Origin: Enterobacter soli ATCC BAA-2102
GTDB lineage: Bacteria; Pseudomonadota; Gammaproteobacteria; Enterobacterales; Enterobacteriaceae
Length of the DNA stretch: 64,000 nucleotides
Reading direction: 5' to 3'
Assembly: GCF_001654845.1 (NCBI RefSeq)
Contig: NZ_LXES01000046.1
Location: forward strand, 238,704 to 302,703
Notes under the pieces: model-generated
What the model saw: only the letters and a program-made list of their open reading frames with translations
Database searches by the model: none
What the model was told of the DNA's origin: nothing
Shown here: positions 8,287 to 16,691 of the stretch, in pieces
Layout of the letters: every line of letters starts with the position of its first letter
Numbering within the stretch: the first letter of the stretch is position 1
Made by a program: the position numbers and the translations under genes

Positions 8287-8319
8287 CCCTCACCCCACCC
8301 CTCTCCCACAGGGAGAGGG
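8287..8319. repeat. Short intergenic palindromic repeat (CCCTCACCC / CTCTCCC...GGGAGAGG type)
   Basis: CCCTCACCCCACCCCTCTCCC followed closely by GGGAGAGGG forms a short hairpin between the chaA stop and the chaA/kdsA terminator. Related sequences lie at about 30524-30557 and 56315-56350 beside the long structured repeat, and a truncated one at 30163-30178, so this is a dispersed family. Confidence 0.65.
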
Positions 8320-8328
8320 AGAAAACAT

Positions 8329-8357
8329 AAAAAAACCCGCCGAAGCGGGTTTTTTTA
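8329..8357. terminator. Bidirectional terminator between chaA and kdsA
   Basis: ACCCGC and GCGGGT form a stem around CGAA, with A-run and T-run flanks of at least seven bases on the two sides. It fits intrinsic termination of both convergent genes. Confidence 0.92.
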
Positions 8358-9212
8358 TTAGTTGCTGGTATCCAGCTCGTCGAAGCTTTTCACCAGATCG
8401 TCAATCGCTTTGATCTGTTTCAGGAACGGCTCCAGCTTATCCAGCGGCAGTGCGGATGGGCCGTCGCATTTCGCGTTAGCCGGATCCGGGTGTGCTTCAA
8501 TGAACAGGCCTGCCAGGCCAGTTGCCATACCGGCACGCGCCAGCTCGGTAACCTGCCCACGACGACCGCCAGACGCAGCGCCAAACGGGTCACGGCATTG
8601 CAGGGCGTGGGTCACGTCAAAGATAACCGGAGACTGGTTAGACACGTTCTTCATTACGCTGAAGCCCAGCATGTCCACAACCAGGTTGTCGTAACCGAAG
8701 TTTGCGCCACGGTCACACAGGATAATTTGGTCGTTACCGCCTTCGATAAACTTGTCGACGATGTTACCCATCTGGCCCGGGCTGACGAACTGTGGTTTCT
8801 TCACGTTGATCACGGCACCGGTTTTCGCCATCGCGGCAACCAGGTCAGTCTGGCGCGCCAGGAAGGCCGGAAGCTGGATAACGTCAACCACGTCAGCCAC
8901 TGGCTGCGCCTGGGCGGCTTCATGCACGTCGGTGATCACTTTCACGCCAAAGGTCTGTTTCAGCTCCTGGAAAATCTTCATCCCCTCTTCCAGGCCTGGG
9001 CCACGGTAAGAGTTGATAGAGGAGCGGTTGGCTTTGTCAAAAGAGGCTTTAAACACATACGGAATGCCCAGCTTCTGGGTCACGGTCACGTAGTGCTCGC
9101 AGATGCGCATCGCGAGATCACGGGATTCCAGCACGTTCATACCGCCAAACAGCACGAACGGCAGGTCGTTTGCTACCTTGATATCACCAATGCTAACCAC
9201 TTTTTGTTTCAT
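8358..9212 (-). CDS. kdsA: 3-deoxy-D-manno-octulosonate 8-phosphate synthase (KDO8P synthase)
   Basis: Cytoplasmic aldolase-type enzyme of 284 aa, the same length as E. coli KdsA. It condenses phosphoenolpyruvate with arabinose 5-phosphate to make KDO 8-phosphate for the lipopolysaccharide inner core. Family segments seen are FVLFGGMNVLESRDLA at about residue 19, VFKASFDKANRSS near 53, and DRGANFGYDNLVVDM near 168. It is the last gene of the minus-strand run hemA-prfA-prmC-sirB2-sirB1-kdsA, as in E. coli, and ends at a shared terminator. Confidence 0.98.
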   Translation of the reverse strand: MKQKVVSIGDIKVANDLPFVLFGGMNVLESRDLAMRICEHYVTVTQKLGIPYVFKASFDKANRSSINSYRGPGLEEGMKIFQELKQTFGVKVITDVHEAAQAQPVADVVDVIQLPAFLARQTDLVAAMAKTGAVINVKKPQFVSPGQMGNIVDKFIEGGNDQIILCDRGANFGYDNLVVDMLGFSVMKNVSNQSPVIFDVTHALQCRDPFGAASGGRRGQVTELARAGMATGLAGLFIEAHPDPANAKCDGPSALPLDKLEPFLKQIKAIDDLVKSFDELDTSN

Positions 9213-9248
9213 AGGATCGCCTTATTCAGGTGTGAATCGGAATTAAAT

Positions 9249-10058
9249 TTAATGCAGTGTAATTTGTTTATGCGAGATCGAATTGATCTGCGCACGAATC
9301 ATTTCGCTAATCGGATCTTCCGGGCATTGCTCGACGAAATAACTCAAATCATTCAGCGCCACATGCTCACAATCGAGCTGGGCATAAATAAGACCACGGT
9401 CGCGAATTTCGTACGGATCTTCCGGGTTAAATTGCAGCAACACCTCACTGGCACGCAGCGCCAGCTCCATCTGCCGCTCTTCCATCAGCGCGGCTTTCAG
9501 CGTATCCAGCAGTTTGCGGATAACTTCTGAGTTATCGGCTTCGTCGAGATCTTCGTTGAAGAGCTCAGCCACCGGGCTAATGTTGCCTTTCAGCCAGACA
9601 TCCAGCGTGTGTTCATCCAGCGTGTCGCCGTTGAAGGGGTTAATTAACCACATCTCACCGTCCAGCCACTCCGCACGCAGGATCATCTGCGTCGGGAAAA
9701 TGACCGGCACCAGCGGAATATCCAGACGGTGGGCAACCCACAGTAAAATAGCCCCCAGCGCAACGGCGCTGCCCTGGCGATTTTTTAAAACCTGATCCAG
9801 CCATAACGCATCAGAAAGGCGGTACACGCCGCGCGTGTCGCAAAAGCCCCATTCGCCATAGAAAAGCTCAACCAGCTTCTCTAACTGCCAGTCCTGAGGA
9901 CGCGCCTGATTAATCTCTTCTCGCGCCAGGCTGACCAGGCTTTCCAGCTCATCGTAGACAAAGCGTGACGAAAAATCGTCGCGGATCATCTCAGAAATCT
10001 GGACCATCCCATCGCAAAGCGGCACTTTGTTAAATTCGAAATCGGCTAAGGACCTCAT
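9249..10058 (-). CDS. sirB1: SirB1 family protein (transglutaminase-like with TPR)
   Basis: 269-aa cytoplasmic protein, also known as YchA. The N-terminal half matches the transglutaminase-like SirB1 region (CDTRGVYRLSDALWLDQVL and ALGAILLWVAHRLDIPLVP). The C-terminal half has tetratricopeptide-like helices (ALRASEVLLQFNPEDPYEIR). Its biochemical function is unknown; the Salmonella name reflects a reported effect on virulence regulation. It lies 3 nt after the sirB2 stop and 36 nt before kdsA, within one operon-like run. Confidence 0.93.
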   Translation of the reverse strand: MRSLADFEFNKVPLCDGMVQISEMIRDDFSSRFVYDELESLVSLAREEINQARPQDWQLEKLVELFYGEWGFCDTRGVYRLSDALWLDQVLKNRQGSAVALGAILLWVAHRLDIPLVPVIFPTQMILRAEWLDGEMWLINPFNGDTLDEHTLDVWLKGNISPVAELFNEDLDEADNSEVIRKLLDTLKAALMEERQMELALRASEVLLQFNPEDPYEIRDRGLIYAQLDCEHVALNDLSYFVEQCPEDPISEMIRAQINSISHKQITLH

Positions 10059-10061
10059 GAC

Positions 10062-10454
10062 TTACCCCAGTAACGGTATTCTTGTGGTGGCGAGTTTAAT
10101 GATGATGTACAGCACCACCAGACCCAGCAGAAAGGCAATAAACCCCACCTGCTGGCTGCGCGGACGACGACGTCCAAGCGCGATAAAACCCAAAACGATG
10201 TAGATGATAACGCCAAACAGCTTCTCAGTCAGCCATGTGCCTTTATCAGTAAATGGCAGATAGCCGGTCTTCCACATTAATCCTGCGCCAGACAGGAACA
10301 GCACCGTGTCGATACAGTGCGGCGCAATGCGCACCCAGCGCGCGTCAATCAGTGGATTATTGCTGTAACGCCACCAGTAACGGACGATGAAAAACCCGAT
10401 GGTCAGCGCAACCGACGCCAGGTGGGCGGTAATAAGAACGGAAAACAGGCTCAT
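10062..10454 (-). CDS. sirB2: SirB2 family inner-membrane protein
   Basis: 130-aa membrane protein with four predicted hydrophobic segments (beginning at about residues 5, 44, 76 and 103). The ATG at 10454 overlaps the prmC stop as ATGA, so translation is probably coupled; a GTG two codons upstream is less likely. The sequence matches the YchQ/SirB2 family (ALTIGFFIVRYWWRY; LFLSGAGLMWKTGYLPF). Function is not known. It sits between prmC and sirB1 as in E. coli. Confidence 0.93.
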   Translation of the reverse strand: MSLFSVLITAHLASVALTIGFFIVRYWWRYSNNPLIDARWVRIAPHCIDTVLFLSGAGLMWKTGYLPFTDKGTWLTEKLFGVIIYIVLGFIALGRRRPRSQQVGFIAFLLGLVVLYIIIKLATTRIPLLG

Positions 10455-11281
10455 GACCACTGTCCCAGCGTCAGGCGGTCATTGCCGCCATAGTCGCGAC
10501 AGGTTTCTACCGCGGTGTACCCTGCCGCACTAAAGAGCGCGCGAACGGCTTCGCCCTGTGTCCAGCCGTGTTCGACCAGCAGCCATCCACCCGGTAACAA
10601 ATGCTGACGCGATGTCGACACAATATGATCGAGGTCAGCAAGCCCTTCATTGGCGGCAACCAGCGCCGTCAGCGGTTCAAAGCGCACGTCACCCTGAGCC
10701 AGATGCGGATCGTGTTCGTCGATATAGGGCGGATTACTGACAATCATGGCAAACGTGCGGTTCGCCAGCGCGCTAAACCAGCTGCTTTGCAATACCGTCA
10801 CGTTGCTGAGCCCGAGGCGTTGCTGGTTACGCTGCGCCAGCGCAACGGCATCAGGCATCACATCCACCGCCGTTACGTCGCAGTCCGGGCGTTCGCTGGC
10901 AAGCGCCAGCGCAATCGCGCCGGTGCCGGTCCCAAGATCGAGAATGCTACAGCGAGTGGCCGGTAAACGCGCCAGCGCCTGCTCCACCAGGCATTCGGTG
11001 TCGGGTCGCGGGATGAGCGTGGCCGCTGAGATGTACAACGGTAACGACCAGAACTCGCGTTCCCCCACCAGATGCGCTACTGGTTCGCCGGTTTTACGGC
11101 GGGCAAGCAGCGCTGCGAGCTGTGTTTCCTGTTCAGCAGTGAGCATCGTCTCGCCGAAAGCCAGCAGGTAAGTGCGGGGTTTTCCCGTCACAAACTCAAG
11201 CAATATTTCGGCATCACGCTTCGGGCTTTCACTTTCTGAAAGCGCGCTGACGGCATGACGTAACCAGTGCTGAAAATCCAT
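10451..11281 (-). CDS. prmC: Peptide chain release factor N5-glutamine methyltransferase PrmC
   Basis: SAM-dependent methyltransferase, 276 aa, that methylates the glutamine of the GGQ motif in release factors 1 and 2. An N-terminal helical bundle of about 80 residues is followed by a Rossmann-like domain with the SAM motif ILDLGTGTGAIAL (113-125) and the catalytic NPPY motif at 183-186. It follows its own substrate gene: the prmC ATG shares one base with the prfA stop (TAATG). Confidence 0.98.
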   Translation of the reverse strand: MDFQHWLRHAVSALSESESPKRDAEILLEFVTGKPRTYLLAFGETMLTAEQETQLAALLARRKTGEPVAHLVGEREFWSLPLYISAATLIPRPDTECLVEQALARLPATRCSILDLGTGTGAIALALASERPDCDVTAVDVMPDAVALAQRNQQRLGLSNVTVLQSSWFSALANRTFAMIVSNPPYIDEHDPHLAQGDVRFEPLTALVAANEGLADLDHIVSTSRQHLLPGGWLLVEHGWTQGEAVRALFSAAGYTAVETCRDYGGNDRLTLGQWS

Positions 11282-12363
11282 TATTCCTGCTCGGACAATG
11301 CCGCCAACTGGTCGGCCTGGTATTCCTGCACGATAGGCTCAATCAGCATATCGAGTTTCCCTTCCATCGCTTCGTCCAGACGGTACAGCGTCAGGTTGAT
11401 ACGGTGGTCGGTAACGCGGCCCTGCGGGAAGTTATAGGTACGGTTACGATCGCTGCGATCGCCGCTACCCAGCAGGTTACGACGGGTCGAAGCTTCTGCC
11501 TGCTGGCGTTTAGCCACTTCAGCAGCACGAATACGCGCGCCCAGCACGGACAGCGCTTTGGCTTTGTTTTTGTGCTGAGAACGTTCGTCCTGGCACTCCA
11601 CCACAATGCCGGTTGGCAAGTGGGTGATACGAATAGCAGAGTCGGTGGTGTTAACGTGCTGACCACCCGCACCGGAAGAACGGAAGGTGTCGATACGGAG
11701 GTCGGCCGGGTTGATGTCCGGCAGTTCTGCTTCCGGCAGCTCTGGCATCACCGCAACCGTACAAGCTGAGGTGTGGATACGCCCCTGCGATTCGGTAGCC
11801 GGAACGCGCTGCACGCGGTGACCGCCGGATTCAAATTTGAGACGCCCGTACACACCGTCACCGCTGATTTTAGCGATCACTTCTTTAAAACCACCATGCT
11901 CGCCTTCGTTGGCGCTCATGATTTCGACACGCCAGCGGCGCGTTTCCGCGTAGCGGCTGTACATGCGGAACAGATCGCCTGCAAACAGCGCGGCTTCATC
12001 GCCGCCGGTCCCGGCGCGCACTTCCACGAAGGCATTGCGTTCATCATCCGGATCTTTTGGCAGCAGCAGAACCTGGAGCTGTTGCTCCATCTCTTCTGAA
12101 CGCGCTTTTGCTTCCTGTAACTCTTCCTGCGCCATTTCGCGCATTTCAGGATCGTCGAGCATCATCTGCGCGGTTTCGATATCTTCCTGGACCTGTCGCC
12201 AGTCGGTAAAGCATTTAGAAACATCACTTAACTGCGCGTACTCACGCGACAGCGCGCGAAAACGGTCCTGGTCTGCAATGGTCCCGGCATCGCCGAGCAG
12301 CGCCTGGACTTCTTCATGGCGCTCGTGCAGAGCTTCCAGTTTGGCGACGATAGAAGGCTTCAT
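11281..12363 (-). CDS. prfA: Peptide chain release factor 1
   Basis: Ribosomal termination factor for UAA and UAG, 360 aa, the E. coli length. The codon-reading tripeptide P-A-T is at 188-190 and the peptidyl-hydrolysis motif GGQ at 233-235, inside SGAGGQHVNTTDSAIRI. It lies 41 nt downstream of hemA and overlaps prmC, the enzyme that methylates its Q235. Confidence 0.98.
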   Translation of the reverse strand: MKPSIVAKLEALHERHEEVQALLGDAGTIADQDRFRALSREYAQLSDVSKCFTDWRQVQEDIETAQMMLDDPEMREMAQEELQEAKARSEEMEQQLQVLLLPKDPDDERNAFVEVRAGTGGDEAALFAGDLFRMYSRYAETRRWRVEIMSANEGEHGGFKEVIAKISGDGVYGRLKFESGGHRVQRVPATESQGRIHTSACTVAVMPELPEAELPDINPADLRIDTFRSSGAGGQHVNTTDSAIRITHLPTGIVVECQDERSQHKNKAKALSVLGARIRAAEVAKRQQAEASTRRNLLGSGDRSDRNRTYNFPQGRVTDHRINLTLYRLDEAMEGKLDMLIEPIVQEYQADQLAALSEQE

Positions 12364-12404
12364 AGGCGTAAGTGCACCTTGTAATAGAAAATGGGTATAG
12401 GGCG

Positions 12405-13661
12405 CTATTCCAGCCCGAGGCTGTTGCGCAGAATAGTCAGGCGTTCGTCATCCCCGTCTCGGGCTGCCTGCTGAAGAGATTTGGTTGGTGCATGGATCAG
12501 GCGATTGGTCAGTTTCCAGGCCAGATCCTGCATAATTGCTTGTGCGTCGCCACCCTGTTCAAGGGCAGCCAGCGCTTTGGCAGTCAGATCGTCACGCACC
12601 TGTTCTGCCTGCCCGCGATACTCGCGGATAGTCTCGCTGACGCTTTGCGCGCGCAGCCAGGCCATAAACTCACTGGTTTCCTGCTCGACTATCGTTTCTG
12701 CCTGAACTGCCGCGGCTTTACGCTGCGCCAGGTTGTGCGAAATGATGCTTTGCAGGTCATCCACGCTGTAAAGATAGGCGTTAGCCAGTTTACTGACTTC
12801 TGGCTCGACATCGCGCGGAACGGCGATATCCACCAGCAGCATTGGCTGATTACGACGGGATTTTAAGGCACGTTCAACCATCCCTTTACCGATAATCGGC
12901 AGCGGGCTGGCGGTGGAACTGATAATGATATCCGCCTCTTTCAGGCGTTCATCGATGTCGCTGAGCGCAATCACTTCTGCGCCCACTTCGTCTGCCAGCA
13001 CCTGCGCACGCTCACGGGTACGGTTGGCGATAATCATCTTTTTCACTTTATGTTCGCGTAAATGACGCGCCACAAGTTCGATGGTTTCACCCGCGCCGAC
13101 CAGCAGCACCGTAACGGTGGAGAGCGATTCAAAGATTTGACGCGCAAGCGTACAGGCTGCGAAAGCAACAGAAACCGCACTGGCACCAATGTCGGTTTCG
13201 GTTCGCACTCGCTTCGCCACAGAGAAGGATTTCTGGAACATACGTTCCAGTTCACTGGCCTTAAGATGCCCTTTTTGAGAATCGGCAAACGCTTTTTTTA
13301 CCTGGCCGAGGATCTGCGGTTCACCCAGCACCAGTGAATCAAGACCACTGGCCACGCGCATAAGATGGCTGACCGCATCGTTGTCCTGATGCCAGTACAG
13401 GCTTTTGCGCAGCTCTTCTTCGTTCAGATTGTGGTAGTCGCATAACCAGAGGATAAGCGCTTCGTGCAGGTTGTCCTGCTCTTCAACGCTTAAGTACAGC
13501 TCGGTACGGTTGCACGTAGACAACACCACACCGCCCTGCACCATTGGCTGTGCAAGCAGGCTGTCCAGCGCCAGGTCGAGCGTATCCGGCGAAAACGTTA
13601 CGCGTTCTCGCAGAGAAACCGGGGCTGTTTTGTGGTTAATACCGAGTGCTAAAAGGGTCAT
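12405..13661 (-). CDS. hemA: Glutamyl-tRNA reductase
   Basis: First committed enzyme of the C5 heme pathway; it reduces glutamyl-tRNA to glutamate-1-semialdehyde with NADPH. The frame continues 16 codons upstream, but the ATG at 13661 gives the 418 aa of E. coli HemA and the expected start MTLLALGINHKTAP. The catalytic cysteine is C50 in STCNRTELYLS, and the NADPH domain has VTVLLVGAGETIELVARHL. No strong ribosome site precedes the start. It is divergent from lolB and heads the prfA-prmC operon. Heme-dependent proteolysis through the N-terminus is known in Salmonella. Confidence 0.97.
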   Translation of the reverse strand: MTLLALGINHKTAPVSLRERVTFSPDTLDLALDSLLAQPMVQGGVVLSTCNRTELYLSVEEQDNLHEALILWLCDYHNLNEEELRKSLYWHQDNDAVSHLMRVASGLDSLVLGEPQILGQVKKAFADSQKGHLKASELERMFQKSFSVAKRVRTETDIGASAVSVAFAACTLARQIFESLSTVTVLLVGAGETIELVARHLREHKVKKMIIANRTRERAQVLADEVGAEVIALSDIDERLKEADIIISSTASPLPIIGKGMVERALKSRRNQPMLLVDIAVPRDVEPEVSKLANAYLYSVDDLQSIISHNLAQRKAAAVQAETIVEQETSEFMAWLRAQSVSETIREYRGQAEQVRDDLTAKALAALEQGGDAQAIMQDLAWKLTNRLIHAPTKSLQQAARDGDDERLTILRNSLGLE

Positions 13662-13895
13662 ATGAGCGGGAGTAGTACCAGCGTTAATAAGGTTAGCAGG
13701 TCGCATCATACAGGATGCGCGAGATCAATAAAAGGGACTGCACCCTTTCGGAGTAATAGCTTATCCCGGTCAAGCAACTCACATTATTTAGGGTAGATAC
13801 AACTCTTTGAGATAATTTGAACGTAGACGGTGGCACCCTGTGACGCTAGCATTAACAGTTATAACTGCAACGTATCTCAAGGATTTGTCATTATC

Positions 13896-14507
13896 ATGAC
13901 CCGACTGATTCGCCTTCTGCCGCTGGCGGCGCTGGTTCTGACCGCGTGTTCGATTACTCCACCGAAAGGACCAGGCAAAAGCCCGGACTCCCCGCAATGG
14001 CGTCAGCACCAGCAGGACGTACGCAATTTGAGCCAGTACCAGACGCGTGGCGCCTTTGCTTATCTGTCTGACGAACAAAAGGTTTATGCGCGCTTCTTCT
14101 GGCAGCAAACGGGTCAGGACAACTATCGCCTGCTGTTGCTGAACCCACTGGGTAGCACTGAGCTGGAGCTTATCGCCAAACCGGGTGAAGCGCAGATAAC
14201 CGACAACAAGGGCCAGCACTACACCGCGACCGATGCCGAAGAGATGATCGGCAAACTGACCGGGATGCCGATCCCGCTGAACAGCCTGCGTCAGTGGATC
14301 CTTGGCCTGCCGGGTGATGCGACCGACTACACGCTCGACGACCAGTATCGTCTGAACCAGGTCAACTACACTCAGAACGGTAAAACCTGGAAAGTGGTTT
14401 ACAGCGCCTACGACAGCAACACCAAACCGTCGCTGCCGTCCAACATGGAGCTGACCCAGGGTAGCCAGCGTATCAAGCTGAAAATGGACAACTGGATCGT
14501 TAAATGA
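13896..14507 (+). CDS. lolB: Outer-membrane lipoprotein LolB (lipoprotein localisation)
   Basis: Lipoprotein of 203 aa that receives lipoproteins from LolA and inserts them in the outer membrane. The signal peptide ends in a lipobox (LVLTAC), with the lipidated cysteine at residue 18. The frame is open 22 codons further upstream, but those residues are not like a signal peptide. The ATG at 13896 is chosen although the AAGGA lies some 14 nt away. Downstream, ispE overlaps by 4 nt. The C-terminus RIKLKMDNWIVK is typical. Confidence 0.95.
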   Translation: MTRLIRLLPLAALVLTACSITPPKGPGKSPDSPQWRQHQQDVRNLSQYQTRGAFAYLSDEQKVYARFFWQQTGQDNYRLLLLNPLGSTELELIAKPGEAQITDNKGQHYTATDAEEMIGKLTGMPIPLNSLRQWILGLPGDATDYTLDDQYRLNQVNYTQNGKTWKVVYSAYDSNTKPSLPSNMELTQGSQRIKLKMDNWIVK

Positions 14508-15373
14508 TGACCCAATGGCCCTCACCCGCGAAGCTGAATCTGTTTTTATACATTACCGGGCAACGTGCTGACGGGTATCACACGTTGCAGACGTTGTTTC
14601 AGTTTATCGATTATGGCGACACGATCTCGATTGAATTGCGCAGCGATGGTCAGATTCACCTGCTCACCGCAGTAGAGGGTGTGGCGCACGAAGACAACCT
14701 GATTGTGCGCGCCGCGCGTCTGCTGATGAAGGCAGCCGCTGACTCGGGTCGTTTGCCTGCCGGAAGCGGTGCGGATATCAGCATTGAGAAACGTCTGCCG
14801 ATGGGCGGCGGTTTAGGTGGTGGTTCATCCAATGCCGCTACCGTGCTGGTCGCGCTCAATCATCTTTGGGGATGCGGGCTGTCGCAAGACGAACTGGCCG
14901 CTTTAGGGTTAACGCTGGGCGCGGATGTTCCGGTGTTTGTGTGGGGGCACGCGGCGTTTGCCGAAGGCGTAGGTGAAATCCTCTCGCCCGCAGAGCCAGC
15001 GGAAAAATGGTACCTGGTTGCCCACCCGGGGGTCAGCATTCCGACACCGGTCATCTTTAAAGATCCTGACCTGAAAAGAAATACCCCGGTGCGGTCAATA
15101 GAAACGTTATTAAATTGTGAATTCAGCAACGATTGCGAGGATATCGCAAGAAAACGTTTTCGCGAGGTTGATGCGGTGCTTTCCTGGCTGTTAGAATACG
15201 CGCCGTCGCGCCTGACTGGTACAGGGGCTTGTGTCTTTGCTGAATTTGACACCGAGTCCGCTGCTCGTCAGGTGCTTGAGCAAGCGCCGGTTTGGCTGCA
15301 TGGTTTTGTAGCACGCGGGATGAACATCTCCCCCCTACAGCAGACCATTCTGGCGCAGACTGAGTTTCGGTGA
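14504..15373 (+). CDS. ispE: 4-diphosphocytidyl-2-C-methyl-D-erythritol kinase
   Basis: GHMP-family kinase of the MEP isoprenoid pathway; it phosphorylates the 2-hydroxyl of CDP-methylerythritol. It has 289 aa from the first ATG, or 288 from the ATG right after it. The ATP-binding loop PMGGGLGGGSSNAA is at 99-112 and the N-terminal PSPAKLNLFLYITG is typical. It overlaps the lolB stop by 4 nt (ATGA), so the genes are coupled, and prs follows 124 nt later, as in E. coli. Confidence 0.97.
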   Translation: MMTQWPSPAKLNLFLYITGQRADGYHTLQTLFQFIDYGDTISIELRSDGQIHLLTAVEGVAHEDNLIVRAARLLMKAAADSGRLPAGSGADISIEKRLPMGGGLGGGSSNAATVLVALNHLWGCGLSQDELAALGLTLGADVPVFVWGHAAFAEGVGEILSPAEPAEKWYLVAHPGVSIPTPVIFKDPDLKRNTPVRSIETLLNCEFSNDCEDIARKRFREVDAVLSWLLEYAPSRLTGTGACVFAEFDTESAARQVLEQAPVWLHGFVARGMNISPLQQTILAQTEFR

Positions 15374-15497
15374 CAACGTCACCCTGTTCCAGACGTTGCA
15401 TCGCGCTCTTTAATACACGCCTGGATAGCGTTCGCCTGGCCCGCACAGTTTTTGGCGAAGGTTATCCACCACTGGACGCATGCCTGAGGTTCTTCTC

Positions 15498-16445
15498 GTG
15501 CCTGATATGAAGCTTTTTGCTGGTAACGCCACCCCGGAACTAGCACAACGTATTGCCAACCGCCTGTACACTTCCCTCGGCGACGCCGCTGTAGGTCGCT
15601 TTAGCGACGGCGAAGTCAGCGTACAAATTAACGAAAATGTACGCGGTGGTGATATTTTCATCATCCAGTCCACCTGTGCTCCAACGAACGACAACCTGAT
15701 GGAATTGGTTGTTATGGTCGATGCCCTGCGCCGTGCTTCCGCAGGCCGTATCACTGCTGTAATCCCTTACTTTGGTTATGCCCGCCAGGACCGTCGCGTC
15801 CGTTCCGCGCGTGTGCCAATCACTGCCAAAGTTGTCGCTGACTTCCTGTCAAGCGTAGGCGTTGACCGCGTACTGACCGTTGACCTGCACGCAGAGCAGA
15901 TCCAGGGCTTCTTCGATGTTCCGGTTGATAACGTATTCGGCAGCCCAATCCTGCTGGAAGACATGCTGCAACTGAACCTGGATAACCCGATTGTGGTTTC
16001 CCCGGACATCGGCGGTGTGGTACGTGCTCGCGCTATCGCGAAACTGCTGAACGACACCGACATGGCGATCATCGACAAACGTCGTCCACGCGCTAACGTT
16101 TCTCAGGTGATGCACATCATCGGTGACGTTGCTGGCCGTGACTGCGTTCTGGTTGACGATATGATCGATACCGGCGGCACGCTGTGTAAAGCAGCTGAAG
16201 CGCTGAAAGAGCGTGGTGCTAAGCGCGTATTCGCATACGCAACTCACCCGATCTTCTCCGGTAATGCCGTGAACAACCTCCGTAACTCCGTTATCGACGA
16301 AGTTGTGGTGTGCGATACCATCCCACTGAGTGACGAAATCAAAGCACTGCCAAACGTGCGTACTTTGACCCTGTCCGGGATGCTGGCCGAAGCGATTCGT
16401 CGTATCAGCAACGAAGAATCCATCTCTGCAATGTTCGAACACTAA
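15498..16445 (+). CDS. prs: Ribose-phosphate pyrophosphokinase
   Basis: Makes PRPP from ribose 5-phosphate and ATP for nucleotide, histidine, tryptophan and NAD synthesis. The start is the GTG at 15498, preceded by GAGG, giving 315 aa as in E. coli; six further in-frame codons upstream include an ATG but have no ribosome site. The PRPP-binding loop CVLVDDMIDTGGTLC is at 216-230, and RQDRRVRSARVPI at 96-108 belongs to the ATP-binding flexible loop. The 124-nt gap after ispE leaves room for a separate promoter or leader. Confidence 0.98.
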   Translation: MPDMKLFAGNATPELAQRIANRLYTSLGDAAVGRFSDGEVSVQINENVRGGDIFIIQSTCAPTNDNLMELVVMVDALRRASAGRITAVIPYFGYARQDRRVRSARVPITAKVVADFLSSVGVDRVLTVDLHAEQIQGFFDVPVDNVFGSPILLEDMLQLNLDNPIVVSPDIGGVVRARAIAKLLNDTDMAIIDKRRPRANVSQVMHIIGDVAGRDCVLVDDMIDTGGTLCKAAEALKERGAKRVFAYATHPIFSGNAVNNLRNSVIDEVVVCDTIPLSDEIKALPNVRTLTLSGMLAEAIRRISNEESISAMFEH

Positions 16446-16457
16446 TCGGACACGGCC

Positions 16458-16484
16458 AAAAAACCCGCTGCGGCGGGTTTTTTT
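16458..16484 (+). terminator. Intrinsic terminator of prs
   Basis: ACCCGC / GCGGGT stem with a short loop followed by seven T residues, 13 nt after the prs stop. Confidence 0.92.
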
Positions 16485-16505
16485 GTCTCTGATATTTATT
16501 GATGC

Positions 16506-16622
<117 letters not shown>

Positions 16623-16691
16623 GCAATGACTAATGCCTCCTTCACCTGCCATTCATATGACAGATGATGCGCACACGGATGATAGATAATT

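Noticed and set aside
8490..9530. Long plus-strand open frame (346 codons) over kdsA and sirB1
   Set aside because: It lies antisense to two highly conserved genes, spans their gap, is rich in His/Arg/Gln as antisense frames are, and has no ribosome site.
13788..14525. Minus-strand open frame of 245 codons over lolB
   Set aside because: Antisense shadow of lolB, which has a lipobox and a conserved sequence; no family features on the opposite strand.
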